Origin: Tissierella sp. P1
GTDB taxonomy: Bacteria; Bacillota; Clostridia; Tissierellales; Tissierellaceae
Direction of reading: 5' to 3'
Assembly: GCF_002266425.1 (NCBI RefSeq)
Contig: NZ_NPMN01000002.1
Span: 124,001 to 188,000, forward strand
Length of the DNA stretch: 64,000 nt
Shown here: one piece after another, positions 44,778 to 54,667 of the stretch
Numbering within the stretch: the first letter of the stretch is position 1
Layout of the letters: every line of letters starts with the position of its first letter
Notes under the pieces: generated by a model
Seen by the model: the letters and a program-made list of their open reading frames with translations, nothing else
The model's database searches: none
What the model was told of the DNA's origin: nothing
Program-made: the position numbers and the translations under genes

Positions 44778-47165
44778 ATGTTAGAAAAATATAAAGTGCC
44801 AGTTGAAAAGTTAAGAAATCAATGTGATCCAAATATATTTCCTCATGAAACTACGGAGGAGTGGATAGTAGATAGAGAGCTAATAGGTCAAGATAGAGCT
44901 ATGGAAGCATTAAAATATGGACTCTCAATGAAGAGAAAAGGATATAATATTTATGTATCAGGTTTTATAGGTACAGGAAGAAACTCCTATTCATATTTAG
45001 TTGCTGAAGAATTTGCTAAGAAAAAACCTACACCTTGTGATTGGTGTTATGTATATAATTTTAAAAAGCCAAATTGTCCTAAGGCAATAAATTTACCTTC
45101 TGGGAAAGGAATAGGTTTTAAACAAGAAATAGAATCAGCTATAAAGAATATAGAGACTGAAATACCTAGGGCCTTAAGCTCAAAAGATTATGAAGATAGT
45201 AAAAATGCTATATTTAATGAAAATAAAAAAGTAGCTGAAAGTATATTAATGGAATTGAATAATTTTGCAAAGGAATATAGTTTCGTATTTAAGCAAACAG
45301 ATAGAGGTATATTGAGCATACCCTTGATTGATAATAGACCTATGACTGATGAAGAACTTGAAAAATTATCAGATGATGAAATGGATAGACTTGGAGATAT
45401 ATCTATAGAGTTAACTCAAAAATCTTATGATTATATTAAGCGAATAAAGGCCGTTGAAACTAAATTAAAAAATGAAATAAAAAGAATAAAGGAAGAACAA
45501 ATTGTATTAGTAGCTACTACATTTATAGGGCCAATTCAAGTAAAGTATAGAGAAAATGAAGGAATAACTAGTTTTCTTTTGGATATGAAGGAAGATATAG
45601 TAAAAAATTACGAAATGTTTTTAGATAATGAAGAAGAAAACTATGTGGAGAAGATCTTTTTACAAGGGAACAAAAAAGAGGATTTTTTAAAAAGATATTC
45701 TATCAATTTATTTATAGATAATTGCTATACTCAAGGAGCGCCAGTTATTAGGGAGATGAATCCTAATTATTATAATTTATTTGGTAAAATAGAGTATGCT
45801 AATGAGATGGGTGTTGCAAAGACAGATCATACTAGAATTAAACCAGGTTCTATGCATGAAGCTAATGGAGGATATATATTAATTCAAGCAAAAGACATTT
45901 TACAAAATAGGATTTCTTGGGAAGGGTTAAAGAGGACAATAACTACTGAGGAATTAAAGGTTGAAAATATTTACAGTTCAAATCTAACATCTGAAACATT
46001 AAATCCTGAGGCAATTCCATTAGATATTAAGATAATAATTATTGGTGATTATATCACCTATCATATTTTGTATGCTTATGATGAAGAATTCAAAAAAATA
46101 TTTAGAATAAGAGCAGACTTTGATACTGAAATGGAGAGAAATGAAGAAAATATATTAAAAATAGGTTCTTTTGTAGCTTATCAATGTAAAGAGGAAAACT
46201 TGCTACCATTTCATAGAGAGGCATTAGGAGCAATAATAGATTTAAGCAGTAGAATAGCAGATGAGAAAAACAAACTTACTGCCAGTTTTAATGAACTTGT
46301 AGAGATAATATATGAAGCTGATGGTTGGGCATCAAGTGAATATAAAAAAGTAGTTACAAAAGAAGATGTTGAAAAGGCAATATTAAAGAAACAGTATAGA
46401 AATAATTCATATGAGGAAAAACTTTTAGAGTTAATAAATAATGAAACTATCTTGATAGATACTCAAGGAGAAAAAGTCGGAGAAATAAATGGTCTATCAG
46501 TTATTGATTTAGGTCAATATTCTTTTGGCAGACCTACTAAGATAACTGCAAATACCTACTTTGGAAAAGATGGAATAATAAATATTGAAAAAGAAACAGA
46601 GCAAAGTGGAAATATCCATGATAAGGGAGTTTTAATTATGAGTGGATATTTAGGGGAGAAATATGCTCAAAATATTCAATTATCTATGACAGCTAGTATT
46701 ACCTTTGAGCAATCCTATGATGGTATAGATGGAGATAGTGCATCAAGTACTGAGTTGTACGCTATATTATCAAGTCTAGGAGATATCCCAGTAAAACAAG
46801 GAATTGCGGTAACTGGTTCTGTGAATCAAAAGGGAAAAATACAGCCTATTGGAGGAGTAAATGAGAAGATAGAGGGCTTCTATAAGATTTGCAAGATAAA
46901 AGGATTCAAAGGTGGGGAGGGAGTTATAATTCCAAGTAAAAACATAGAAAATTTAATGCTAAATGATGAAGTAATTATGGCAGTAAAAGATGGAAAGTTC
47001 ACTATTTATGCCATAGATACTATAGATGAGGGAATGGAAATATTAACAGGTATAAAAGCAGGAGAATTAAATGAAAGTGGAGAATACGAAGAAAATACTA
47101 TTAATGCTTATGTACAAGAAAAACTAATATATTATGCTATGCTAGATAAAGAATTAGAAGAATAG
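44778..47165 (+). CDS. Lon-related ATP-dependent protease (AAA_32/LonB-like)
   Basis: 795 aa from ATG 44778; GGAGGTG lies 8 nt upstream and the GTG at 44769 is part of it. N-terminal ATPase has ASGFIGTGRNSYS-type P-loop (residues about 56-66) in which Arg-Asn replaces Lys-Ser/Thr, typical for this subfamily; HEANGGYILIQAKDIL is the Walker B region. C-terminal Lon protease domain has catalytic Ser in GDSASSTELYAILSSL and Lys in PIGGVNEKIEGFYKIC. A soluble protein without the membrane insert of archaeal LonB. Monocistronic. Confidence 0.88.
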   Translation: MLEKYKVPVEKLRNQCDPNIFPHETTEEWIVDRELIGQDRAMEALKYGLSMKRKGYNIYVSGFIGTGRNSYSYLVAEEFAKKKPTPCDWCYVYNFKKPNCPKAINLPSGKGIGFKQEIESAIKNIETEIPRALSSKDYEDSKNAIFNENKKVAESILMELNNFAKEYSFVFKQTDRGILSIPLIDNRPMTDEELEKLSDDEMDRLGDISIELTQKSYDYIKRIKAVETKLKNEIKRIKEEQIVLVATTFIGPIQVKYRENEGITSFLLDMKEDIVKNYEMFLDNEEENYVEKIFLQGNKKEDFLKRYSINLFIDNCYTQGAPVIREMNPNYYNLFGKIEYANEMGVAKTDHTRIKPGSMHEANGGYILIQAKDILQNRISWEGLKRTITTEELKVENIYSSNLTSETLNPEAIPLDIKIIIIGDYITYHILYAYDEEFKKIFRIRADFDTEMERNEENILKIGSFVAYQCKEENLLPFHREALGAIIDLSSRIADEKNKLTASFNELVEIIYEADGWASSEYKKVVTKEDVEKAILKKQYRNNSYEEKLLELINNETILIDTQGEKVGEINGLSVIDLGQYSFGRPTKITANTYFGKDGIINIEKETEQSGNIHDKGVLIMSGYLGEKYAQNIQLSMTASITFEQSYDGIDGDSASSTELYAILSSLGDIPVKQGIAVTGSVNQKGKIQPIGGVNEKIEGFYKICKIKGFKGGEGVIIPSKNIENLMLNDEVIMAVKDGKFTIYAIDTIDEGMEILTGIKAGELNESGEYEENTINAYVQEKLIYYAMLDKELEE

Positions 47166-47193
47166 AAAATAGATTTCAAACTAAGATAAGAAA

Positions 47194-47223
47194 AAGGGAT
47201 GGATTATTAAAATACCATCCCTT
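47194..47223. terminator. bidirectional terminator
   Basis: 9-bp stem AAGGGATGG/CCATCCCTT (47194-47202 with 47215-47223), 12-nt loop with further pairing, between convergent genes. Confidence 0.7.
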
Positions 47224-47227
47224 AGAA

Positions 47228-48412
47228 TTATTCAGTTGCATAATTATCGAAATACCCTTGAATAAGTACTATAGGGGTACCTTTATCACCACTACCGCTA
47301 GTTAAATCACAAAGGCTCCCTAATAAATCCGTTAATCTCCTAGGAGTTGTACCAAGAGATTCTTCTTTTGCCACCATATGATTATTTTTAGTATTTATTT
47401 TCTTTTTAACAGCCTGTATAACTTCATCACCACGTAAAGCATCTAATTCTGTATCAACGATATATTTTAATTTTAATTCATTTGGTGTACCTTCTAACCC
47501 CTTAGTGTATCCTGGAGAAACTACTGGATCAGCAAGTTCCCAAATTTTTCCGACTGGATCTTTAAAAGCCCCATCTCCATAAATCATAACCTCAATGTTC
47601 TTACCAACTTTTTCCTTAATCTTGTTTTGTACAGATTCTACAAAAACCTGACAATCTCTTGGAAATAGTTTTAGCTCATGGTCAGAAGAAAGGTTTGAAC
47701 CAAGTACTCCATATTCTGGATTGTAACCAGAGCTATCTATAGGCGAGTTTAAAATATCATCTAGCCCATAAACTAGATTAGCTCCAGCTTCTTTAAGTAT
47801 TCTTTTAGTTCTATGCCTATCATGAACATTCGCCACCAAGATATCTTTCGTATAGTTTAATATAGTTCTTGGATCGTTAGAGAAAATTATTTCAATATTT
47901 TCTTTACCTATTTCTTTATATACATTTACATAGTCTACTCCTGTAAAAGGATGTACTACTTTTTCACCAAATAGTTTTCTATAATCAGATTCCGTTAAGA
48001 CATCAGTATAAGGATTGATTTTCAATTCATCCATTTTATCTATATCCATTAGGTGATTTCCTACTTCATCTGATGGGTAGGAAAGAAGTAATACTACTTT
48101 TCTTCCACTGGATATTATTCCTTTTAATATAATGGAAAATCTATTTCTACTCAAAATTGGGAAAACTAATCCTATAGTTGAAGGGAATTTAGATTCAATA
48201 TCTTTTCCTATAATATCAGCAGTAGCATAATTACCTTGGGCTCTAGCTAATAAGGATTCAGTAATACCTAAAACATCTCTATCGTTAATATGAAAGTTTT
48301 CAGAGTTAGCTGCTAGGAGTAAAGAATCCACTACAATATTAACTAAATCGTCGCCTTTCTTGACAATAGGGGTTCTAATACCTCTTGCTGTAGTGCCTAC
48401 GGTTCTTACCAT
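47228..48412 (-). CDS. coenzyme F420-0:L-glutamate ligase-like protein (CofE family)
   Basis: 394 aa. N-terminus VRTVGTTARGIRTPIVKKGDDL and DRDVLGITESLLARAQGNY fit the CofE/FbiB-type ligase family, which in methanogens and actinobacteria adds glutamate to F420-0. The insert and C-terminal part (IYGDGAFKDPVGKIWELADPVVSPGY) belong to the longer Firmicute version. No other F420 gene lies in the window, so another amidated or glutamylated substrate is likely. AGGAGGAAT ribosome site. Confidence 0.78.
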   Translation of the reverse strand: MVRTVGTTARGIRTPIVKKGDDLVNIVVDSLLLAANSENFHINDRDVLGITESLLARAQGNYATADIIGKDIESKFPSTIGLVFPILSRNRFSIILKGIISSGRKVVLLLSYPSDEVGNHLMDIDKMDELKINPYTDVLTESDYRKLFGEKVVHPFTGVDYVNVYKEIGKENIEIIFSNDPRTILNYTKDILVANVHDRHRTKRILKEAGANLVYGLDDILNSPIDSSGYNPEYGVLGSNLSSDHELKLFPRDCQVFVESVQNKIKEKVGKNIEVMIYGDGAFKDPVGKIWELADPVVSPGYTKGLEGTPNELKLKYIVDTELDALRGDEVIQAVKKKINTKNNHMVAKEESLGTTPRRLTDLLGSLCDLTSGSGDKGTPIVLIQGYFDNYATE

Positions 48413-48491
48413 TATAATTCCTCCTAAATAACAAATTTAACACCTCATATATTATATCATTAATAATATAAATTAAAAGATAGTGTTAAGT

Positions 48492-49067
48492 TTATTTTTT
48501 CAAACAATTAATTATTTCCTTTTCAGTTATAATTAAATCTACAGGTATATCAAAGGAATCTGTAGGAACTTCATCTGTGACTTGTAGGTCAAAAGCTAAT
48601 CCAATCTTATCCACTTTTTTTTCAAATTTAGATAAAAATCTATCATAATAACCGCCACCATATCCAACCCTATAACCATTTCTAGCGAAGACCACACCAG
48701 GAACTAAAATTAGGTCTATAGTACTAGGATCAATAAATCTTATATATTTTTTCTTAGGGGTAAGGATATTATAGTATCCTAATTCAAGTTCTGAAAAATC
48801 TAAGACTTCAGAAACCTTCAATTCTTTAGTTTTAGGTATGGTTATAGGTACAACTATTGATTTATTATGGCTTATAGATCTTTTAATTATTTCATGTGTA
48901 TTAACCTCGGAATCAAAACTAATGAAAGACATAATGGTTTTAGCTTCTTTATAAGAATCCATTTTATACAATTTCTCCGCAATAATATCGCTATATTCAA
49001 TAATATTTTTAGGAGATAAATCCGCTCTTTTTTGCAAGACTTTTTCTCTTAAAATTTTTTTGTCCAA
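48492..49067 (-). CDS. 5-formyltetrahydrofolate cyclo-ligase
   Basis: Converts 5-formyl-THF to 5,10-methenyl-THF with ATP. 191 aa from TTG 49067, 6 nt after AGAGGTG; GTG 49076 is an alternative. Basic N-terminal helix KKILREKVLQKRADLS, FISFDSEVNT, and the C-terminal nucleotide signature GYRVGYGGGYYDRFL are present. Separate from the CofE-like gene by 80 bp on the same strand. Confidence 0.92.
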   Translation of the reverse strand: MDKKILREKVLQKRADLSPKNIIEYSDIIAEKLYKMDSYKEAKTIMSFISFDSEVNTHEIIKRSISHNKSIVVPITIPKTKELKVSEVLDFSELELGYYNILTPKKKYIRFIDPSTIDLILVPGVVFARNGYRVGYGGGYYDRFLSKFEKKVDKIGLAFDLQVTDEVPTDSFDIPVDLIITEKEIINCLKK

Positions 49068-49282
49068 AATAATCACCTCTTATGGTTTATTTATCTTACA
49101 TTTTATATTATAATATACAATTAAGGGAAAGTAAAAAATGTTTCTATAAAATATTATCAAGGTAACCTTTTTTAAAAAGAATAATTTATGAGAATTTTTC
49201 TATGCATCATAAGAGAATGGAAATTAATGGGACTTTACTCGAATTTTAATATATTATATTATAGAAAAACGAGGTGATATGT

Positions 49283-49977
49283 TTGATAAAATTTGAAAAT
49301 GTAAGCAAAGAATATGATAATAATGTTAAGGCTCTTTCAAATATAAATGTGAATATACATAAAGGTGAATTTGTTTTTGTAGTAGGTTCATCTGGGGCAG
49401 GTAAATCTACTATGATTAAATTATTATTAAAAGAAGAACAACCTACGGAGGGTAAGATAATATTAAATGATATGGATATTACAAAGGTTAGAAATAGAAG
49501 AGTACCCTATATTAGGAGAGATGTAGGTGTTGTATTTCAAGATTTTAGCTGCTGCCAAATAAGACTGTATATGAAAATGTAGCCTTTGCAATGGAAATAA
49601 TAGGTTCTCATCCTAAGGAAATAAGAAGAAAGGTACCCATGGTACTTAGTATGGTAGACTTGAGTAGAAAGGCATCTAGTTATCCAGATCAGTTATCTGG
49701 AGGAGAACGTCAAAGAGTATCTATTGCCAGGGCAATAGTCAATAGTCCTCCCGTGTTGATTGCGGACGAGCCTACTGGTAATTTAGATCCAGAAACTGCA
49801 TGGGAAATAATGAAAGTTCTATCTGAAATAAATGGTAGAGGTACTACAATACTTATGGCAACCCATGCCAAAGACATAGTAAACCAAATGAAGAAAAGAG
49901 TAATAGAAATTCATGATGGTAAATTAGTTAGAGATGAACAGAAGGGCGGGTATGGTGATGCGATTTCGGGTGTTTAA
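49283..49977 (+). pseudogene. ftsE: cell division ATP-binding protein FtsE, frameshifted
   Basis: ATPase of the FtsEX complex that switches on septal hydrolases. TTG 49283 gives MIKFENVSKEYDNNVKAL, 6 nt after GAGGTG. Walker A VVGSSGAGKSTMIKLL, then VGVVFQDF; the frame is lost at about 49549, where AGCTGCTGCC appears for the expected AGGCTGCTGCC ([17 protein letters not shown]). After restoring one G the rest follows: signature LSGGERQR, Walker [15 protein letters not shown]-loop MATHA. About 231 aa when repaired, normal for FtsE. Downstream ftsX and PcsB-like genes are intact, so sequence error is the likelier cause. Confidence 0.88.
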
Positions 49978-50857
49978 GAACACAATAAAACAAGGGTTTC
50001 AGGGCATGTGGCGAAACCGTGGTATGGGACTAGCATCTGTTGGATCCATATCAGCTGTACTTATGATACTAGGTATAGTTTTAATTTTAATCTTAAGTAT
50101 AAATAATTTAGTATTAGAGGTAAAAACTAAGTTTGATGAAATACAAGTATTTTTAGAACTAGATCTAGAAGATAAAGATATAGAACCTATAGAGGAATCC
50201 ATAAAATCAATAGAAGGTGTATTATCTGTAGTATTTCGCTCTAAGGAGCAAGGACTAGAAATAATGAAGGAACAATGGGAAGAAGAGAGCTATGTGCTAG
50301 AAGGGCTGGAAGATGATAATCCTCTTCAAAATTCTTATATAATTCAGTTAAAAGATATAAAATATGCAGATTCAGTAGTTGAGACACTTAAGTCTATAAA
50401 AGGAATAGAGGATGTAAACTATTATAAGGATATAATAGACAAGCTTATGGTAGTTGCTAATTATATTAGATTTGGAGGTATAGTTGTAATAGGAATCTTA
50501 GTATTGGTATCAGTATTTATTATTTCCAATACTATAAAAATTACAGTGGCCTCAAGAAAAAGAGAGATAAATATAATGAAATATGTAGGTGCAACTAATG
50601 GTTATATAAGAGGACCATTTATTATAGAAGGAATATTATTTGGGCTTATTGGAGCGGTATTTTCCATATTATTGATAAATTATGGATATGAATATTTCTT
50701 CAAATCAGTCAGTGATAAGCTCTATGTTCTTCTTACAGTATATCTAGTGCCGCCGTCTCTGCTAATTAAGGACATAACAATAATGTTTACAGCTATAGGT
50801 GTTGGAATCGGGGCATTAGGGAGTATAGTATCTTTAAAACGTTTTCTTAATGTATAG
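49958..50857 (+). CDS. ftsX: cell division protein FtsX
   Basis: 299 aa from ATG 49958, 7 nt after GGGCGGG and overlapping ftsE. N-terminal cytoplasmic part [29 protein letters not shown], first membrane helix, extracellular domain (ECD, about 60-165) that contacts the hydrolase, then three helices with [29 protein letters not shown], the family hallmark. Partner of FtsE and of the PcsB-like protein encoded next. Confidence 0.94.
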   Translation: MRFRVFKNTIKQGFQGMWRNRGMGLASVGSISAVLMILGIVLILILSINNLVLEVKTKFDEIQVFLELDLEDKDIEPIEESIKSIEGVLSVVFRSKEQGLEIMKEQWEEESYVLEGLEDDNPLQNSYIIQLKDIKYADSVVETLKSIKGIEDVNYYKDIIDKLMVVANYIRFGGIVVIGILVLVSVFIISNTIKITVASRKREINIMKYVGATNGYIRGPFIIEGILFGLIGAVFSILLINYGYEYFFKSVSDKLYVLLTVYLVPPSLLIKDITIMFTAIGVGIGALGSIVSLKRFLNV

Positions 50858-50867
50858 GGGGGGCAAT

Positions 50868-52004
50868 ATGAAAAAAAGAAAAATTATATTTTTGGTTCTA
50901 GCTTTAATATTTACATTTAACTTTATTCAAGCATATGCAGATTCAGTAAATGATTTGAAAAAGCAGCAGAAAAATGTTAATAAGCAGATAGAGAATACAA
51001 AAAAAGAAATTAAAGCCATTGAACAACAGGCAAAGGATGTATCTAAACAAATAGCAGATTTGGATGTAAAGATGGATAATGCTACTAATGAGTTAAATAA
51101 TGTAGAAAAAGAATTACAGGATTTAGAGAATAATATTGAAAAGACAACACTAGAATTAAAAGAGGCAGAAGAGAATGTTAATGATAAACAAGAAACATTT
51201 AATAAAAGATTAAGGGTAATGTATAAGAATGGAAATGTAGGATATCTTGAAGTACTTTTAGCATCTTCTGATATTAAGGATTTTTTATCTAGACAAGATA
51301 TGATAAAAGCTATAGCAAAGCATGATACTGAATTAATAGAATATATGAAGGAGCAAAGAGATATAATAGATACAAAGAAAACAGAGCTGGAAATGCAAAA
51401 AAATGCAGTGGAGACATCTAAAACTAAGTTGGAAGCTAGAAGGAGAGATTTAGAAAAGGCTACCAGAGAAAAAAAGGACTTAATGGGTAGATTAGAAAAG
51501 GATAAAGTAGCATATGAAAAAGAATATGATAAGTTAAATGATTTTGCTAAGGAAATTGAATCAAAGATAGTTAAATTGCAAAGAAATACTGGGGCATATA
51601 CTGGAGGAGGTAAGATGGAATGGCCTGTACCAGTATATAAAAGAGTAAGTTCTCTTTATGGTTATAGAATACATCCAGTTTTTAAGACTAAAAAATTGCA
51701 TACAGGAGTCGATATATCGGCTAATCATGGAGAAAGAGTAATTGCAGCAGAAGCAGGAGTAGTAATATATTCAGGCACATTAGGTGGTTACGGCAAAACA
51801 ATAATGATAGATCATGGAGGCGGTATAGTTACACTTTATGGTCATAACTCATCCTTAGTAGTTTCAGAGGGTAAGGAAGTAAAACGAGGAGATACTATAG
51901 CAAAGATTGGAAGTACAGGAGTATCTACTGGGCCACATTGTCACTTTGAAGTAAGAAAAAATGGAGCATATCAAGATCCAATGCCATGGTTAAAGAGTAA
52001 ATAA
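50868..52004 (+). CDS. PcsB/EnvC-like murein hydrolase (activator) with M23 domain
   Basis: 378 aa. Signal peptide ending near QAYADS, a long coiled coil (about 26-235) that should dock on FtsX, and a C-terminal M23 peptidase domain with zinc ligands in LHTGVDISANHGE (H-x3-D) and GPHCHFEVRKNG (HxH). Ligands are complete, so it may be an active endopeptidase rather than only an activator. ATG 50868 follows a GGGGGGG stretch. The ftsE-ftsX-this order gives its role in septal wall splitting. Confidence 0.9.
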   Translation: MKKRKIIFLVLALIFTFNFIQAYADSVNDLKKQQKNVNKQIENTKKEIKAIEQQAKDVSKQIADLDVKMDNATNELNNVEKELQDLENNIEKTTLELKEAEENVNDKQETFNKRLRVMYKNGNVGYLEVLLASSDIKDFLSRQDMIKAIAKHDTELIEYMKEQRDIIDTKKTELEMQKNAVETSKTKLEARRRDLEKATREKKDLMGRLEKDKVAYEKEYDKLNDFAKEIESKIVKLQRNTGAYTGGGKMEWPVPVYKRVSSLYGYRIHPVFKTKKLHTGVDISANHGERVIAAEAGVVIYSGTLGGYGKTIMIDHGGGIVTLYGHNSSLVVSEGKEVKRGDTIAKIGSTGVSTGPHCHFEVRKNGAYQDPMPWLKSK

Positions 52005-52005
52005 C

Positions 52006-52032
52006 AAAAAGGGGAAATGATCCCCTTTTTTT
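52006..52032 (+). terminator. intrinsic terminator after ftsEX unit
   Basis: AAAAAGGGG/CCCCTTTTT stem with a 7-nt loop and T-run. Confidence 0.85.
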
Positions 52033-52091
52033 AATATAAAAATTGGTTAAATATATTATTTAGATACCTCCTTATTAGTGTAAAAATAACT

Positions 52092-52120
52092 TTGACAGCT
52101 GTAAAATAAAGTGATACTAT
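52092..52120 (+). promoter_or_regulatory. promoter of alcohol dehydrogenase gene
   Basis: -35 TTGACA (52092-52097), 17-bp spacer, -10 TACTAT (52115-52120). Confidence 0.75.
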
Positions 52121-52186
52121 ATCTACAGGATAAAAATTTAACAATCTTATATAATATCACGGTAAAATAAAAGGAGGAAGAGCATC

Positions 52187-53230
52187 ATGAAAGGTCTTGT
52201 TTTTAAAGATATTAATCAAATTGAATTACAAGAAATAGAAAAGCCTATGATTGAAAAAGAAACTGATGCGATAATTAGAATCACTATGACAACTATTTGT
52301 GGAAGTGATATTCATTTATACCACGGACATATGCAAACCACTCCAGGGTATACATTAGGACATGAATATGTAGGAATTGTTGAAGAAGTTGGGGAAGCAG
52401 TAAAAAGCCTAAAAAAAGGTGATAGAGTAATTGGACCAGCTGCTCCTTTCTGTGGATATTGTGAAAACTGCAAAAATGGTCATATAGCTCAATGTAAAAA
52501 TGGGGGAGTACATGGTAGTGGAAAGGAGTTTGGAAATATTCCAGGTACTCATGCAGAATTTTCACGAGTACCATTTGCTGATAATAACTTAATAAAAGTT
52601 CCTGAAAACCTTAAAGACGAACAAGTATTATTCGTAGGTGATGTATTGTCTACGGGATACTTTGGTGCAGAAAAATGTAGGATTCAGCCTGGAGATGATG
52701 TAGTTATATTTGGTGCTGGTCCTGTTGGATTATGTGCTGTACAAGCAGCAAAATTATTTAGTCCTAAAAATATAATTCTTGTAGGAAGAAAAAATCAATT
52801 AAGACTTGATATAGGAAAAAAACTAGGAGCAACACATATTATAAGAACTGATAAAGATGATTTATTTAAGAGTATATCTGAAATAACTAAAGGAAAAGGT
52901 GCAGATGCAGCTATTGAAGCTTCTGGATCAGAAATTGCACTTCAACAAGCAGTTAAGTGTGTAGGAATCAGTGGCAGAGTTTCTCTGGTTGGACTTTATT
53001 CAAAAAATATTGAGTTGCCATTACCAGAAATATTTATGAAAAATATATCAATTGAAATGGGGTTAGGATACTTAGGTCATATGCAGCGTTTACTTAATAT
53101 GGTTGAATCGGGTCAAATAGATATGACATCACTAATAACCCATCGCATGAAATTAGATGATATAGTTAAAGCCTATGATATATTTGAAAATAATCAAAAT
53201 GAAGTTGTAAAAGTTGTAGTAACACCATAA
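52187..53230 (+). CDS. zinc-dependent alcohol dehydrogenase (MDR family)
   Basis: 347 aa. Catalytic-zinc motif CGSDIHLYHG and GHEYVGIVEEVG; structural-zinc cysteines in CGYCENCKNGHIAQC; Rossmann NAD(P) site VVIFGAGPVGLCAVQAAKLF. The HGHMQTTPGYTLGHE spacing resembles threonine/sorbitol/formaldehyde-type enzymes; the true substrate is not evident. Its own promoter and a terminator on each side show it is an independent unit placed between the FtsEX and CtpA genes. AAAGGAGGAAG ribosome site. Confidence 0.88.
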   Translation: MKGLVFKDINQIELQEIEKPMIEKETDAIIRITMTTICGSDIHLYHGHMQTTPGYTLGHEYVGIVEEVGEAVKSLKKGDRVIGPAAPFCGYCENCKNGHIAQCKNGGVHGSGKEFGNIPGTHAEFSRVPFADNNLIKVPENLKDEQVLFVGDVLSTGYFGAEKCRIQPGDDVVIFGAGPVGLCAVQAAKLFSPKNIILVGRKNQLRLDIGKKLGATHIIRTDKDDLFKSISEITKGKGADAAIEASGSEIALQQAVKCVGISGRVSLVGLYSKNIELPLPEIFMKNISIEMGLGYLGHMQRLLNMVESGQIDMTSLITHRMKLDDIVKAYDIFENNQNEVVKVVVTP

Positions 53231-53255
53231 AACTTATAACTAATACGGTACTATT

Positions 53256-53305
53256 ATAAATCCTCTATTTCCATCTTAAATGGTAGTAGAGGATTTATAA
53301 ATATT
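53256..53305 (+). terminator. probable terminator after alcohol dehydrogenase
   Basis: 11-bp stem (53256-53266 with 53288-53298) extended by an imperfect inner part; the T-rich tail is weak. Confidence 0.55.
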
Positions 53306-53420
53306 TTAATAAGTTATATACACTAATCTTTAGGCTTTTTAATGTATTTAATTAATGGTATAATCTTAATGTAAAATAAATACAATAGTTGTATAACCCA
53401 AAAATTATAGAGGTGAGAAA

Positions 53421-54644
53421 ATGTCCAAGAAGAAAGTCATAACTTTAATGGTAGTTTTATTATTGATTACAAATGCAATTACTTTCGGTCTAACTAATTT
53501 GATGAGCATAACATTTAATAATAAGGCATATGTGCCTTTGGCAGAATATAATAAACTTAAATCTATTTATAATGAATTTTCAAAGGTAATGGCAGTAGAA
53601 AATTATGTTAAGGAAAATTACTTGCGAGATGTGGATGAAAAGAAATTAGTTGATGGACAATTAAAGGGTATGCTCCAATCCCTTGAAGATCCATATTCTA
53701 ATTATATGACTCAAGATGAATTTGCATCATTTTTACAACAAACTAGCGGAACATATGCTGGAATTGGAGTTGTAGTTACTCCAGGAGAGGATAATCTAAT
53801 AACCGTAGTATCTCCAATAGAAGGTACCCCTGGAGAAAAATCAGGTATAAAGAGTGGAGATAAGATAATAAAGGTAAATGGAATAGAATATCTTGGAGAA
53901 AACATGGATCAGGCTGTAAAGGTAATGAAAGGTGACCCGAATACTAAAGTGGTTCTAACCATTATGAGAAAAGATAAAGCTGGAAAAAATGATATTTTTG
54001 ATCTTGAAATAACTAGGGAAATAATTAGATTAATTACTGTGAAATCTAGCCTAATAGATGATAATATTGGATATATAAAGATTACATCCTTTGATGATTT
54101 AACATATAAAGATTTTAAGACGGAATTAGATAAACTTGGAAGACGTAATATTAAAGGTTTGATTATAGATTTGAGAAATAATCCTGGCGGATTATTAGAT
54201 AGATGTGCTCAAATAGCTGACGAATTATTAGGAGAAGGTGACATTGTATATACTCAAACTAAGAGTGGTAAAAGAGAATATTTAAAATCTAACAAATCAA
54301 TGGTTGATTATCCATTAGTCTTACTTGTTAATGGAGGGTCTGCATCAGCATCAGAGATACTAGCAGGTGCAATTAAAGACCATAAGAGAGGGACATTAAT
54401 TGGAACAACAACATTTGGAAAAGGAGTTGTACAAAGAATACACGATTTAGACGATGGATCTGGATTGAAATTAACTATTTCAGAGTATTTCACACCGAAT
54501 GGTATTAATATCCATGGAGTTGGAATAGCACCAGATATTATAGTAGAGTTACCAGAAGGTGTTGAAGAAATAGGTGTAGATAACTTAAAAGAAGACATTC
54601 AGTTAAGGACAGCTATAGATGAAATAAAATCAAAAATTAAATAA
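53421..54644 (+). CDS. C-terminal processing peptidase (S41, CtpA-like)
   Basis: 407 aa. N-terminal membrane anchor (KVITLMVVLLLITNAITFGL), then SLEDPYSNYM, a PDZ domain (about 110-200; TYAGIGVVVTPGEDNLITVV, GIKSGDKIIKVNGIEY), and the protease core: DLRNNPGGLLDRC, catalytic Ser in NGGSASASEILAGA and Lys in GTTTFGKGVVQ. C-terminal peptidoglycan-binding domain is absent. CtpA enzymes cleave exported proteins at C-termini; in B. subtilis CtpB acts in sporulation signalling. Followed by a PDZ membrane protein 23 bp later. Confidence 0.92.
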   Translation: MSKKKVITLMVVLLLITNAITFGLTNLMSITFNNKAYVPLAEYNKLKSIYNEFSKVMAVENYVKENYLRDVDEKKLVDGQLKGMLQSLEDPYSNYMTQDEFASFLQQTSGTYAGIGVVVTPGEDNLITVVSPIEGTPGEKSGIKSGDKIIKVNGIEYLGENMDQAVKVMKGDPNTKVVLTIMRKDKAGKNDIFDLEITREIIRLITVKSSLIDDNIGYIKITSFDDLTYKDFKTELDKLGRRNIKGLIIDLRNNPGGLLDRCAQIADELLGEGDIVYTQTKSGKREYLKSNKSMVDYPLVLLVNGGSASASEILAGAIKDHKRGTLIGTTTFGKGVVQRIHDLDDGSGLKLTISEYFTPNGINIHGVGIAPDIIVELPEGVEEIGVDNLKEDIQLRTAIDEIKSKIK

Positions 54645-54667
54645 GCTCAAATAAGGAGAATTAAAGT

